Shown: positions 1 to 10,303 of the stretch, one piece after another
Layout of the letters: the number at the start of each line of letters is the position of its first letter
Numbering within the stretch: position 1 is the stretch's first letter
NCBI RefSeq assembly: GCF_021134715.1
Contig: NC_060020.1
Location: 2,418,001-2,482,000 of the forward strand
Length of the DNA: 64,000 bases
Reading direction: 5' to 3'
Origin: Daphnia pulex
Taxonomy: Eukaryota > Arthropoda > Branchiopoda > Diplostraca > Daphniidae
The notes under the pieces: generated by a model
The model's database searches: none
Told to the model about the DNA's origin: nothing
Seen by the model: the letters and a program-made list of their open reading frames with translations, nothing else
Translations under genes and position numbers: made by a program

Positions 1-57
1 AATACACACAGTTCATCAGATTCAAGCTATCGTTGAAAATTGTTTTTTTAAATTTAC

Positions 58-771
58 CTGGCTTTGGCTTCTTTGCCATCAGGTAAATATAGCTTTACAG
101 TGGCTACAATACAACCATGAGTAACTATAGCATTCCAAAGAATTATGGATTATGCACCATTCTAGGAATATGTTAAATTCAAGGTAAATACCTTTTCTTG
201 AATTTTCCATAACATCTACTCCAAACTGTACTATATCACCAGAGCACACTTCTCTTGGTGCTGATTCTTCAGATCCTTTACTTAATCTCTGATTGTTCAC
301 AAATGTGCCATTACTGCTTTTGGTGTCTTGTAAATAAAACTAAAAATGAAATTAAACATTTATATGCTTTTCGCACCTTATATAGAATACAACACTCTAA
401 AAATACCTTTCCATCTTTGTACCATAGCAAAGCATGGTTCCTAGATAACACTTTACAATCAAATATGGCATTGTTGACAGCAGGCTTCACTCTTGCCACT
501 GAGCGCCCAACTTTCATGGCACTTTCCAGGCTGAGATTTCTCTCCTGCGAACCATAACATATCTTATTACTTTGATCAAAATATGCTTTAGCAGAGGCTT
601 GTGTAGTACCTGGAAAGGGTGTGAATTTGGTCTACAGATGAGTGTTGCTCTTGGAACCATCTTGTTGGATTCCTGTCCCCCATTCTCGGGGGAATCTTTA
701 AGGGTCACATTGTTTTCGTCCAGCGCGGAGAGAGAGACGGATCGGGGTACGTCGAATTCGATCACAACCAT
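58..771 (-). CDS. SLMAP: SLMAP-like protein, N-terminal FHA part (partial, runs off the left edge)
   Basis: Four minus-strand exons: 610-771, 407-544, 192-339 and 58-124. Every boundary is GT-AG and the joined frame is open for about 171 residues. After a short N-terminal segment comes a forkhead-associated (FHA) domain in order: [12 protein letters not shown], then [56 protein letters not shown] and [16 protein letters not shown]. These follow sarcolemmal membrane-associated protein almost residue for residue; GRS, SRNH and SNGT are the phosphothreonine-binding FHA signatures. In the family this domain docks phosphorylated MST1/2 (Hippo) to the STRIPAK phosphatase complex, while a C-terminal coiled coil and tail anchor anchor it to membranes. 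Those C-terminal exons lie left of the window, as the donor after position 58 shows. The ATG at 771 is the first in frame before the FHA domain; the first ~30 residues are unlike mammalian SLMAP, so the start is less certain than the family. Confidence 0.9.
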
Positions 772-2091
772 CCGACCAGCCTTCGATTAATGACTGTCGA
801 ACTCTGTGAAGAGCCGCCCTTCCTCGCGTTTCACTATTTTGAAAATAACATGCAGACTACTTCAAGAGAGAGATTGTGTTACTTGAGTTCACTACTGTTC
901 ACTTCAGCCCGAAAACCGTGCTCTGGCTATTGATTAAACTAACAAAATCTATGGAGTTATTCACCAACACTCACTCGACAAGATTTCCCCAAGTATATCC
1001 CCAATCATGCTTAAAGTTACGGCCAAAACTCTCTCTCTCTACAGACCACACAGGCACACACACAATCTGAAAAAAGGACACAAGCAATAAGAAAGGGAGA
1101 GGGAGGGAGGGGTTAAGGTAGCTACGGTGGCGCTACCTATTGTTGATATTTTTAACGGAAGTTAGTCGGCGACACCTTACGAAATTATTACGTAACTTAC
1201 AAAATAATTTATGTTATTTTTCATGTACATTCGTATTTTTCAAAGAAAAAACGTTTCTGTATTTTTTTAAAAATTAATATGAAAGAAAAGATGTAACATC
1301 GATCACCGTTCAACACCGGTGACCGGTCTCTATCTTTCTGATTGTTCTTCTGTGCTGGCTATGGCTTCTATTTTTTCGTAGAATTTCGCATGAAATCATT
1401 GCGAATAATAGATTTTTATCGCAGAGGAGATAGTTGCGCATAAAATTCCTTTCGATTGAATCATCAAGCCATTAGCAATGATTGAAATGTCAACTCTTAT
1501 CGAGGGAGATAACAAAGATGAAAGATCAAATATATAAAGAAGCAGGTGTATAATAAGATAACAGATATTCATGCAACTTCCCGTTTATTATGACTAGAAA
1601 TTAAGAAATAAAAAAAAAAAAACTTGCCCATTTACATGACTTAATCTATTTTATCGCACTGTATGCCTGTATCTGTATCCTGTTCCTGTTTGTTTTTTCC
1701 TGTATGGTTTCGCGCGACATCTAGTGGGATCTAGTGAGAAGAGACTTCTATTTTGACACAATCTAACGATTCAAGAGTGCAGACTGCATTTGTATTTTGT
1801 TGTTTTTCTGTAGCAATAGCTAACAGGTCTGTCAGTGACACTCTCTAATCAAATTGTTTTCCTTTTTTGTGAAGTAAAGTTAACTATACGTCATTTTAAA
1901 GTTCGCTTCAACTGTTTCGAACTTTCCAATTTATTCTATAATAAAGGTAAGTTTTTGTTGTCACACCTAACATAGTATCCATCCAGTGTTGTAAATGATG
2001 ACTCATGTGTTGCGAAATCTCAGGATTACCGAGTCCCGACTGTCTTTCATTTGATTTCGTTTTATTTCATATAGATCATTAAGCATTCATC
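772..2091. other. Intergenic region between SLMAP and IST1 (shared 5' region)
   Basis: This 1.3 kb separates two divergently transcribed genes, so it must hold both promoters. The part next to SLMAP is rich in CT/CA near 1030-1070 and G-rich purine near 1090-1115. For IST1, a donor GTAAGT at 1947 and an acceptor ATAG ending at 2074 suggest a non-coding first exon ending at 1946 and a 128-bp 5' UTR intron. A CTCF-like motif lies at 1714-1728. A poly-A run near 1611-1621 and general AT richness are all else I see; no convincing coding sequence. Confidence 0.55.
1714..1728 (-). promoter_or_regulatory. CTCF-like motif (candidate)
   Basis: Read on the minus strand, CCCACTAGATGTCGC matches 13 of 14 positions of the animal CTCF core CCASYAGRKGGCRS, missing only one G of GGC. 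It sits between two divergent genes. Pattern match only. Confidence 0.3.
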
Positions 2092-3503
2092 ATGTTTGAA
2101 AGTGGACCCAACTACAGTAAACTAAAAACCAACCTGAGGTTAACTTTATTTTTTTATACTTTTTGGACTTTTATAATAAATTGAAGAATTTTTTGTCATT
2201 TAGATTGGCTGTCAATCGTCTCAAGCTTCTGGAGAAGAAAAATACTGAGCTTGCATTAAAGGCCCGCAAGGAAATAGCAGATTACATTGCTGCTGGCAAA
2301 GCTGAAAGAGGTTCACAATACTTTTCTTTCAACCTGTTATTTTACTAGTATTTGTCAACATTTCTTAATTTTTCCAGCTAAAATTCGAGTTGAACAAATC
2401 ATTAGGGAGGATTACTTAGTTGAAGCCATGGAAATACTTGAAATGTACTGTGACTTGCTACTTGCCAGATTTGGACTTGTACAACAAATGAAAACTTTAG
2501 ATGAAGGGTTGTCAGAGGCCATCTCAAGCCTAATCTGGGTAGCACCCCGAATGCTAGCTGATGTGGCTGAATTGAAAATTATTGCAGAGCAATTAGGTGT
2601 TAAGTACGGTAAACCGTACAGTTTAGCTTGTCGCGATAATGCCATAGGCACCGTTGCTCCAAAACTGATGCACAAACTCAGTGTACAAGCTCCACCGAAA
2701 ATTTTAGTTGAGAAATACTTGATTGAAATCGCCAAAAACTACAACGTTTTCTACGAACCGGATCCTCAGGTAATGAACCATTGTCTCATAAATCAATTCG
2801 TTTTGTTATTGTGGTTGTTTAAAAACAGATAATGCGAGAAGCAGCGGCTGCTGAAGAAGCTCTTTTAATCGATTTCAACGCGACTGAAGCAGGAAAAATG
2901 GGTGGGGCAGTTGGTTGGGTTCATCCAGGGCAGCCTGTTGCTGGAGCAGTTGGAGGACCACCTCAAGGCTGGATGCCACCTCCCCAGGCAGGTTACGCTC
3001 CTTATCCAGGTGGTGCATACGGACCACCGATGGGTGTTATGTCACCACCTCCGCCATATGGGTATCCATTGCCGCCAAGTTACCAACAAGAAGAAAAACC
3101 GCCCTTAGCATCGGCTCCTCATCCAGTGACTGATGAAAAGAAACCATCGTCGTTTAATATCCCACCAAACAATCTGGGAGGGAACAGCAACTCATCCTCA
3201 AAAGATAACTCACCTACTGGAAATAGTAAACCGCTAAACACAAATTTACAAGTAGTTTGTTCAACTAATAATTGTTATTAAGAAACGCTGGTTAAAAATT
3301 ATTTACCTAAATGACAGATTAACCAGCATCCGAAACCAAGTCCCCGAACAAAACTGAATAGTCCACCGTCAGATATGGATCTTCCTGATCTACCGTCTGT
3401 CCCAGAAGATAATTTGAATGGACCTGGCGGGAAAGATGCAGATGACGACATTGATTTTGATGATCTTACTCGCCGTTTCGAGGACTTGAAGAAAAAGAAG
3501 TGA
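2092..3503 (+). CDS. IST1: IST1 homolog, ESCRT-III associated factor
   Basis: Exons 2092-2138, 2204-2310, 2378-2769, 2829-3251 and 3318-3503 join into 384 residues, close to the usual ~365. The protein starts MFESGPNYSKLKTNL and continues with the family hallmark RLAVNRLKLLEKKNTELA, KARKEIADY, REDYLVEAMEILEMYCDLLLARFGL, APPKILVEKYLIEIAKNYNV. This is the four-helix ESCRT-III-like core (about residues 1-190). A Pro/Gly-rich linker follows (about 205-320), then a C-terminal MIT-interacting motif in the last ~20 residues, DIDFDDLTRRFEDLKKK. IST1 binds CHMP1, VPS4, LIP5 and spastin and acts in endosomal tubule fission, multivesicular body sorting and abscission. Retention of the last intron would stop at 3281 and remove the MIM. 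The start ATG lies just after a probable 5' UTR acceptor at 2074. Confidence 0.95.
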
Positions 3504-3983
3504 ATCTTTGTCTTAACCTGCCTGAAAGATGTTATTTCTGAGTATACCGTCAGTCGATTTCCACACGACATTGTAGTTTCTCTAAGGAAATCGGTTGCCT
3601 AATCCTTGCGTTTCCTGATACATTAATCAATACAAAATTTCTTACGTCCAATATCAATTTTATATTTTGTACGTCATTGAGGCGTACTATTAAGGTCTCG
3701 CACACTTTTAAGAAGAATCACGAAGCATAATAAGGGATTCAAATGCTACAGGTTGAGGACGAAACGTGATCACGTAATTATAATAGCAATTAGAATCTTG
3801 CTGAGGAGCATCTCCACTATGAATAATGGTAAAGGTGAACATCAAAATAAGATTGAGCCTATGCAGTCGTTGGTTAAGTTTACTGTACAAGTTTGCTATA
3901 GAATAATGTTGAAAATTGTCATGTCATATGTAAATGTACAAGGTCTAAAAAAAGGGGTACTCAGCTAGGAAGAACGGATTCAT
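3504..3983. other. Tail-to-tail spacer, 3' UTRs of IST1 and Rab39
   Basis: About 480 bp between the IST1 stop and the Rab39 stop, so it holds both 3' UTRs. AATACA-type polyadenylation variants are visible near 3627-3635; no canonical AATAAA was found for IST1. No coding sequence is supported. Confidence 0.5.
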
Positions 3984-5166
3984 TCAGCAACATGAAGTCT
4001 TAGCAGCTTCGGCTTCTACAAGACCGTAATCTCGGCCCGCTCGTCGGTAACCGGCTTTAACACCGTCCCAGCCGTCGTGAATTGAATATTCCCCTATGCA
4101 ATAGGGAAATTTGTACATATGCATGTTTAGTGAGATTTTAGAATATAAAAATTTAAAACACCGTACCTAATTGAACGCGGTTGTAAATTTCTTGGCCTAC
4201 AATACGGAACGCTTCTTCAACATTTTCACCTACAAAATTGAATGTATAACGACGTACTGAATATGATTGAGATTAGATTTACCTGTTTTGGCAGAGGTTT
4301 CAACAAATGGCATTTCATTGAAATTAGCAAACCTTTCAGCTTCTTCACTGGAAACTTCTCTTTGCTCTTTCAAATCCAGTTTACATCCAACAAGGATAAA
4401 AACTGCTCTGTGTGGCTCAATATGCATTTTGGCTTCATTCATCCAGGCAGGAACATTTTCAAAACTTTTTCTGCAGCAAATGTCAAAGACTAAAAGAACT
4501 CCAACCTGAAAAAGAAATTGGTTGAATATAGTGATCTTTTTCTAAAGGATGAATTAAACAAACTGTACCGAATTTCTGAAGTAAGATTTGGTGATTGATC
4601 GAAATCTTTCTTGGCCTATAGCAATAAAAGAACAGAACACTTTAATATTGAATATGTAGCTTTAATACTTGTTCGTTTTGTACCTGCGGTATCCCATAAT
4701 TGCAGTTTTATCCTTGTACCATCTTCAACCTGCAATAATCGTGCAAAGAAATCGACTCCCACTGTAGGGTCAGAGACCTATCGATAAAACACAAAATCAA
4801 AATTCCATTTCACTCTAGATCTTTATCTGCAATGACTAAGCCTAAATACAATTGACCTTTGCTACTGTTATAATAAAAGACATGCACTTACTCAACAACA
4901 AATAAAGGCAACTTACAAAATATTGCTCTTCAAATCACTTAAATCACACATGGAAAAAATTTGATTAAAAGAAGGCCTTAGACTGAAATAAAAATATCAA
5001 GTATGCATCTAACGACGCATTTAAACAATGAAAACACAGGCAGATGTTACATAGTTACCTCTGCAAATCTGCCATCAGTAAAATACTTGAGCAGTGAACT
5101 TTTGCCAACAGTACTGTTTCCAATTATAATGATTCTGAACTGATAGTCAAAGATTGGCTCAACCAT
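3984..5166 (-). CDS. Rab39: Rab39 small GTPase
   Basis: Six minus-strand exons: 5059-5166, 4684-4777, 4569-4615, 4283-4505, 4167-4229 and 3984-4093. They join to 645 nt, 214 residues. The protein begins MVEPIFDYQFRIIIIGNSTVGKSSLLKYF (split here by family motifs): P-loop GNSTVGKS at 16-23, effector region SDPTVGVDFFARL, switch II WDTAGQERFRSITKSY with Gln69, G4-position GCKLDL, G5 ETSAKTGENVEEAF, then DGWDGVKAGY and a dicysteine C-terminus SCC for double geranylgeranylation. HIEPHR followed by FILVGCKLDL is typical of arthropod Rab39. Rab39 controls late endosome/lysosome and autophagy traffic. The usual NKxD guanine-specificity motif reads CKLD, which is also the Rab39 form. The start codon directly precedes the conserved N-terminus. 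Confidence 0.95.
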
Positions 5167-6008
5167 TTTGTCGTGAGTGTAATTCCTTTATGACGAACTA
5201 ACTGCTGGCAGAATTTGTATGTCTAGTTCTCACCAAACATAAGGCTTGCATGATGTCGAGAGAAAAAATTATGATAGTAAACACGAGCTTCCCATCCCCC
5301 GATTACCACCCAAGCTCAAGGACTCTTGTTTGCGACTCACTCTTTCATTCGTGAATTTTGTCCTTGACCCATAAAAGCCCACCCAAATCAGTAAATAAAT
5401 TAGTAATTTAATCCTACCCTTTTCCCTTAACAATTACATGGATCGATTGTAAATGTAAATATAGAAAATTAGATTGACAAGACATGCAATTTTACCACTG
5501 CGGCAATCCTGCGACCAAGTGAGTGGTTTCGGCAACAAATCCAGACGGACAGCTAACGTTTACTTTGCTTAAATATTTTTATCAGTCTGTGAATTGTATA
5601 GTGAACTAGTGAACGGTAAATAAACGCCTCCTTTTACGTTACGTTATGTGATTTTTAAAATTTGAGTGCGTCGTTCGTTGACGTCGTGATCCTTATCGTG
5701 CGGTTGTTTTTTACATGTTATTCAAATTGCCGTTGTTTCTAAAATAATCAAGGGAAAATGGAGGTTATCAAGCAAATAACTAAAATGGATTTTTTCTGCT
5801 CTTTTCTTCATGAAACTACTTATTTGTAAAACTGGCACAAACGTTCATGTGTAACCTGCGTCATTTAATCAAATTGCTTATTGATTGTAACAACTCGACT
5901 GGCGAGTAGCGCCAGTCTTCCGGTCTTCGGTATGGTTTCTTCTGATGACCTTACTTATTTGTTCACTCTTTAATCAAATAGAATGGGTGAGGAAGCCTTG
6001 GCAGTAAT
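5167..6008. other. Head-to-head spacer between Rab39 and the methyltransferase gene
   Basis: About 840 bp holding both promoters and 5' UTRs. An acceptor-like CAAATAG ends at 5980, and a possible donor GGTAAATAA near 5615 would give the plus-strand gene a non-coding first exon. No TATA box is clear and no coding sequence other than the short upstream frame at 5983-6039 was seen. Confidence 0.5.
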
Positions 6009-6039
6009 ATGGCAAGCAAAGAAGAGAACAAAACGTTGA
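5983..6039 (+). other. Upstream open reading frame overlapping the methyltransferase start
   Basis: An 18-codon frame starts with ATG at 5983, 26 nt before the main ATG at 6009, and ends at TGA 6037-6039 in another frame. If the 5' UTR acceptor ends at 5980, this ATG is the first in the mature mRNA, and ribosomes would have to scan past it to make the enzyme. Confidence 0.45.
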
Positions 6040-7071
6040 GTCAGGTGTACCAGGAGGAATTTCAACCGGATTATTACATCAATCGATATTATTCGGGCAT
6101 AGATGCTGGAAACGAGTTCTGTCTAAAGAATCTTCATCAATTCTTTGAACAAGGTAAAGCAGCGCCCATCAATTACTTGAACTAAAATGCACAATAAAGT
6201 GCAATGACGACCGTAAACATTTGCGCAAAAGATTTTATTGCGTATTAACAAATCATAAATACACTTAAAAACTTAATTGATGCAGAATGTGGGGAGAATA
6301 AAAACAGGAAAAAAGTTTTGGAAGTTGGTTCGGGACCTTTACCACTTTACGTAATGTCAGCAAGTCGCTGGAGTAATTCAATTGTCTGTAGCGACTTCCT
6401 CCAACAAAACAGAGGAAAGTTGACCCAATGGCTCTCAGATGGACGGGAGGCTGACGAGATTTGGTCATCGTATGCTCTTATATTGCACAATTGGAGTCTG
6501 AAAGGTATAACATGGAATTTAAACAGTCTCAATTTCTTTCACCAAAACGTTTTGTGTCGATATTAGTGCCGATAAAGAATACGCATTTCTCGTGTTGGAA
6601 CGCGTCCGTCATTCCGTTCGATGCGTAATACCGTGTGACGTGCTGCAAAGTGATCCGCTTTTGGGCCACACAGAGTCCCCATTCGACATCATCATTTCGG
6701 TATTTTGTCTTGAATGCGCCGTATCATCCCCAAAAGAATATTCGAGTACTGTCTCCAATGTAGTCCGCCTCTTGAATCCTTCTGGACACCTGATCATGAT
6801 GGTAAACATTACCTGGTATATCATTCAGGCAATACATTTTTCTAACATTTCTTTTATTGATACACAGGGAGGATTAGAAGGTGAACATTACTTTATTCGA
6901 GACCGAAAGATTCCAAGGATCAAACTCACTCGGGAGATGATCAACTTGGCCTTGCAAAATGCAGGGTGTGAAATTGTTACCTGGCATGAATTACCGCGAA
7001 ATTTACGGCCTCCGGAACTTCCGATTGATTACACAGCAATGTTCTTTTGTGTAGCCAAGAAAATATGTTGA
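6009..7071 (+). CDS. NNMT/PNMT/TEMT-family SAM-dependent N-methyltransferase
   Basis: Exons 6009-6153, 6286-6504, 6578-6801 and 6868-7071 give 263 residues, matching the 260-280 of the family. Visible landmarks: YQEEFQPDYYINRYYS near the N-terminus (the FxPxxYLxxYY motif), SAM-binding motif I KVLEVGSGPLPLY at about 58-70, VCSDFLQQNRGKL, PFDIIISVFCLECA for motif post-I/II, LLNPSGHLIMM, and EGEHYF near the C-terminal strands. The family methylates small amines such as nicotinamide, phenylethanolamine, indolethylamines or thioethers, using S-adenosylmethionine in the cytosol; the substrate here cannot be told. The third-exon acceptor is chosen at 6577 because the closer TTAG at 6566 would shift the frame to an early stop. 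The second intron is therefore the least certain boundary. A polyadenylation signal follows at 7155. Confidence 0.82.
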
Positions 7072-7372
7072 TGGGAAATTTTGTTAACAGAAAACCCATG
7101 AGTACCATCAAGGATCTTTCCCTTATGCCTGCAGGGTAACAGAAGGTGTTGAGAAATAAAGTTGTTTAGCGAATATAATGATACTGTGTTCAACTAGATA
7201 AACATACAGAAATAGAAGTGTCATGGTTCTTGGAAGGATTTGATTGACACGTGCAACATTAAAAACCAAGACTAGCTATAATATAAATAATGTGACAACT
7301 TATCGACAGTTTAGTGCTCGCTGCCGTTGAGTGGGAAGCTTTTCTATTCTCGTAATATAGAAAAATCTATAA
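7072..7372. other. Spacer between methyltransferase and synthetase genes
   Basis: About 300 bp in the same orientation. The 5' part is the 3' UTR of the methyltransferase with AATAAA at 7155-7160; the rest should carry the synthetase promoter and 5' UTR. I see no clear core promoter motif. Confidence 0.5.
7155..7160 (+). terminator. Polyadenylation signal of the methyltransferase gene
   Basis: Canonical AATAAA 84 bp after the stop codon. Confidence 0.6.
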
Positions 7373-10003
7373 ATGGCCCAAGTAGAAAATAAAGTTCTGC
7401 TTCCTAACATCCAACGGAATGTAGAAGATGAATTTCCAAACCAACGCATTTCTGATTTTCTCGTCGCGGAAGTTGAGAAACTTAAGGAACGTTACGGCGA
7501 TGAGCAACTTTTTGTAAGTCGTTTCAGTTCAAAAATTCTCTTACAATGTCCGCCGTATTTTACCAGTCTAATGATCCCTACATCTTGGTGTTTCAGACGG
7601 ACTGGAACACAGGATCATGCGTGACATCCAGTCAGCTGATTGAAGATGCTTACAAAATCGCTTCAGAGTTTAAGAGAAGAGGCTTTCAACCTGGTGAAGT
7701 GATCTCTTGCTTGGTTCACAGTGACGTCAATTATTACAGCTTCCTTTTGGCAACATGGATGTCAGGCTGCATATTGTCTTCTTTACAACACTCGTTCTCC
7801 CAAGGTTCACTTACTGTTACATCGTTACGAAAAGTTTGTCAACCATTTTGTTTCCTTTGCACTTTAGATCTTTTGTTGAAATTATTGCAAACTAGTCGTA
7901 CTCGGCTGCTTCTCTGCGATCAGGAAGGTGCGGAGAGATGCTTGGCTGCTAAAGCTGAATGCGATGAACTAGAAGTGTTCGTTTTGGGCGAGTTCAAGGG
8001 CTGCGTTTCTTTCAATCGCCTTATTGAACGGAAGGCTTTTACTATTGGTAAGCCTTCAGATATTTAAAAATCAATATTTGATATTCACTCCGCCATCACT
8101 AATTCCGTAGACGAACTCAAAAGATCCGATCCCTACGACCCGAATGAAACGGTATCCATGGTTTTCTCGAGTGGCACTACGGGAGAACCGAAAGGAATTC
8201 TTTTGACGCATTTAAACATTTATAGTTACCTCCTCACTGCAAGGTATGATATCAAATTTAAGCCCTAAACATTTATTCTCATAGTAACAGTTGTATTCTC
8301 CTTTTGACAGACCAAACGCTAACAGACCTGGGATGAAAACGCTCTTCGTTCCGCGGATAGGCAATGTCATGGGTCTCGTGTTTGGTCTGAGAGGTGCGCT
8401 TATTTACACTAAAACATACCTGATGTCTTCCTACAAGGACGAGTGGTTATTCCAAGCCATTGAGGAAATCAAAGTATGAAAAATTGGGCGTTTCATTGAC
8501 CTTTTTCTTAATTTCTTTTTGCGACATCAAGCCGGAACGCGCTATGCTCTACTTACCTCACATATTGGCCATAACTAAACATCCCAAATCAGAAACGAGC
8601 GACTTGTCTAGTATTGAAGCCGTATTTACAGCCGGAATGTCAGTTAGCAAGAACTTGCAACAAAAATTCTTTCTAAAACTACCTTCGCTGAAGACCTTTT
8701 TTATGGTGAGTCAATTAGCCAATAGGTTATTGGTCAACTAAGTGAATAAGCAGCTAGGCAAAGCTTGTTTTCTAACAATGATAAAACTCTAATAATGTTA
8801 AGTACAGTTTTACGGTATGACTGAACTTGCCATTGCGACAATGCGGCCCTTCAGCGATTATGAGCAAAACATTCACCGCGTCGAAGTGCTTAGTAATAAT
8901 AATTTACGCTAATTTGGAAAATATTTAATAACGTCGGTGAATCATTGCCATATTTTAGAAGAAAACCATCGTTCTAAACCAGAGTCAATTGGGCAATTGT
9001 GTCCAATGAATCAAATGAAGGTAGGCATTAATGCTATAGGTGCCGCCGTGCCGGCGTAAATTTGTAGTAATAAAAGTCAAGCAATTAAACTCAGGTCTCT
9101 ATCTCAGGTCGTGGATGAATGTACGCGAGAAATGTTGGGACCAAACCAAGCAGGTGAGTTGTGCTTTAAAGGGCCTTCCGTGTTCAAAGAATATTGGAAT
9201 AATCCAGAGGTACTACATACAAGAGTTGTACTCATTTACAAGTTTAGAGCTGCCTGGAAATTATTTTTCTAAATATTCTAAATCAGGCAACGGCTGATAT
9301 CATAATTGACGGATGGCTCCACACAGGCGATATCGGCTACTACGATAGCGACGGAGACATATTTTACGTCCGGAGAAGCAAGGAATTAATCAAATATCTC
9401 GGCCATCACGTATTCACAAAAATAAATGATGAGCTTACGTGTTAGAGATGAAGCACTTACATGATTTTGGCAGGTGATTCCATCCCAGCTCGAGACGATT
9501 TTGAAATCTCACCCAGGAGTCGAGGACGCTGCAGTCGTGGGAATCAAGTGTGAAGATTGCGGCGAATTGCCCATGGCGTATGCCATGAAGAAACCCGGAT
9601 ATGATAAACTGGAAGCAATTAAGCTGATCAACTTTTTACACGGTGCGTTGTCCTATCACACGGACTCCATATGTTACTCGTACTCGTTAGATTTTAGATA
9701 CACTCGTCTTTCCAACTGCTCACGTGCGACTCGAGTTCGTCTGCTCCACTGGCTGCTCACACGCCATCTAGGAGTCGCCCGTGACACATATCACTATTAC
9801 TATTATTTAGAAAACCACTGTAGAATAATAATGAAGTATAATTTTTTATTTCAATTTCAGATCGAGTTCACGACGAAGCTATGCTCCGAGGAGGACTTGT
9901 GTTTATCGACGAAATTCCTAGAAATGTTATGGGCAAGATTTCTCGCAACCAGTTGCGCGAACGAGCAGAATTAGAGGCGTTACATTTTACGTCATCTCGG
10001 TAG
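7373..10003 (+). CDS. Acyl-CoA synthetase of the luciferase / 4-coumarate-CoA ligase type
   Basis: Twelve exons: 7373-7513, 7567-7804, 7868-8047, 8111-8243, 8311-8473, 8532-8705, 8808-8892, 8959-9020, 9108-9209, 9287-9409, 9474-9642, 9861-10003. They total 1713 nt and 570 residues, normal for the ANL adenylating family. Motifs in order: P-loop A3 [13 protein letters not shown] (about 203-215), A5 FYGMTE (344-349), [16 protein letters not shown]7/A8 [19 protein letters not shown] and [11 protein letters not shown] hinge, [17 protein letters not shown], and A10 [16 protein letters not shown] with catalytic Lys549. It should activate a carboxylic acid with ATP to an acyl-AMP and pass it to CoA. 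The chain ends TSSR, so the usual peroxisomal SKL tail of luciferases and related acyl-CoA ligases is missing. Substrate unknown. AATAAA lies at 10092. Confidence 0.92.
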
Positions 10004-10091
10004 TTTGAATTCAGGAAGAGTAAATTGTAATGCGTGCGCTTCTCGAAATGGATATTTCGATCTTTTCTTATTAAGACTTTAGACAAATTTC

Positions 10092-10097
10092 AATAAA
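10092..10097 (+). terminator. Polyadenylation signal of the acyl-CoA synthetase gene
   Basis: Canonical AATAAA 89 bp after the synthetase stop, in the tail-to-tail spacer with the secreted-peptide gene. Confidence 0.7.
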
Positions 10098-10303
10098 ACC
10101 TGTTTTTTCTCTAATTAATTAGTAGGACTACAATTTTTCTTCTATTTTTTCCTGTGTGTATTTCTTGAAAATTGCAAGTAAAATAACTACAGATTTTATC
10201 CCAATACAAAAGATTAACCAAGAAACTAAAAACGACTAGGTTCGTTGTAGTGTGTGACCACATGCTAAAACATTGTAACGAAGAACTGTGATTGGCATGA
10301 TCA

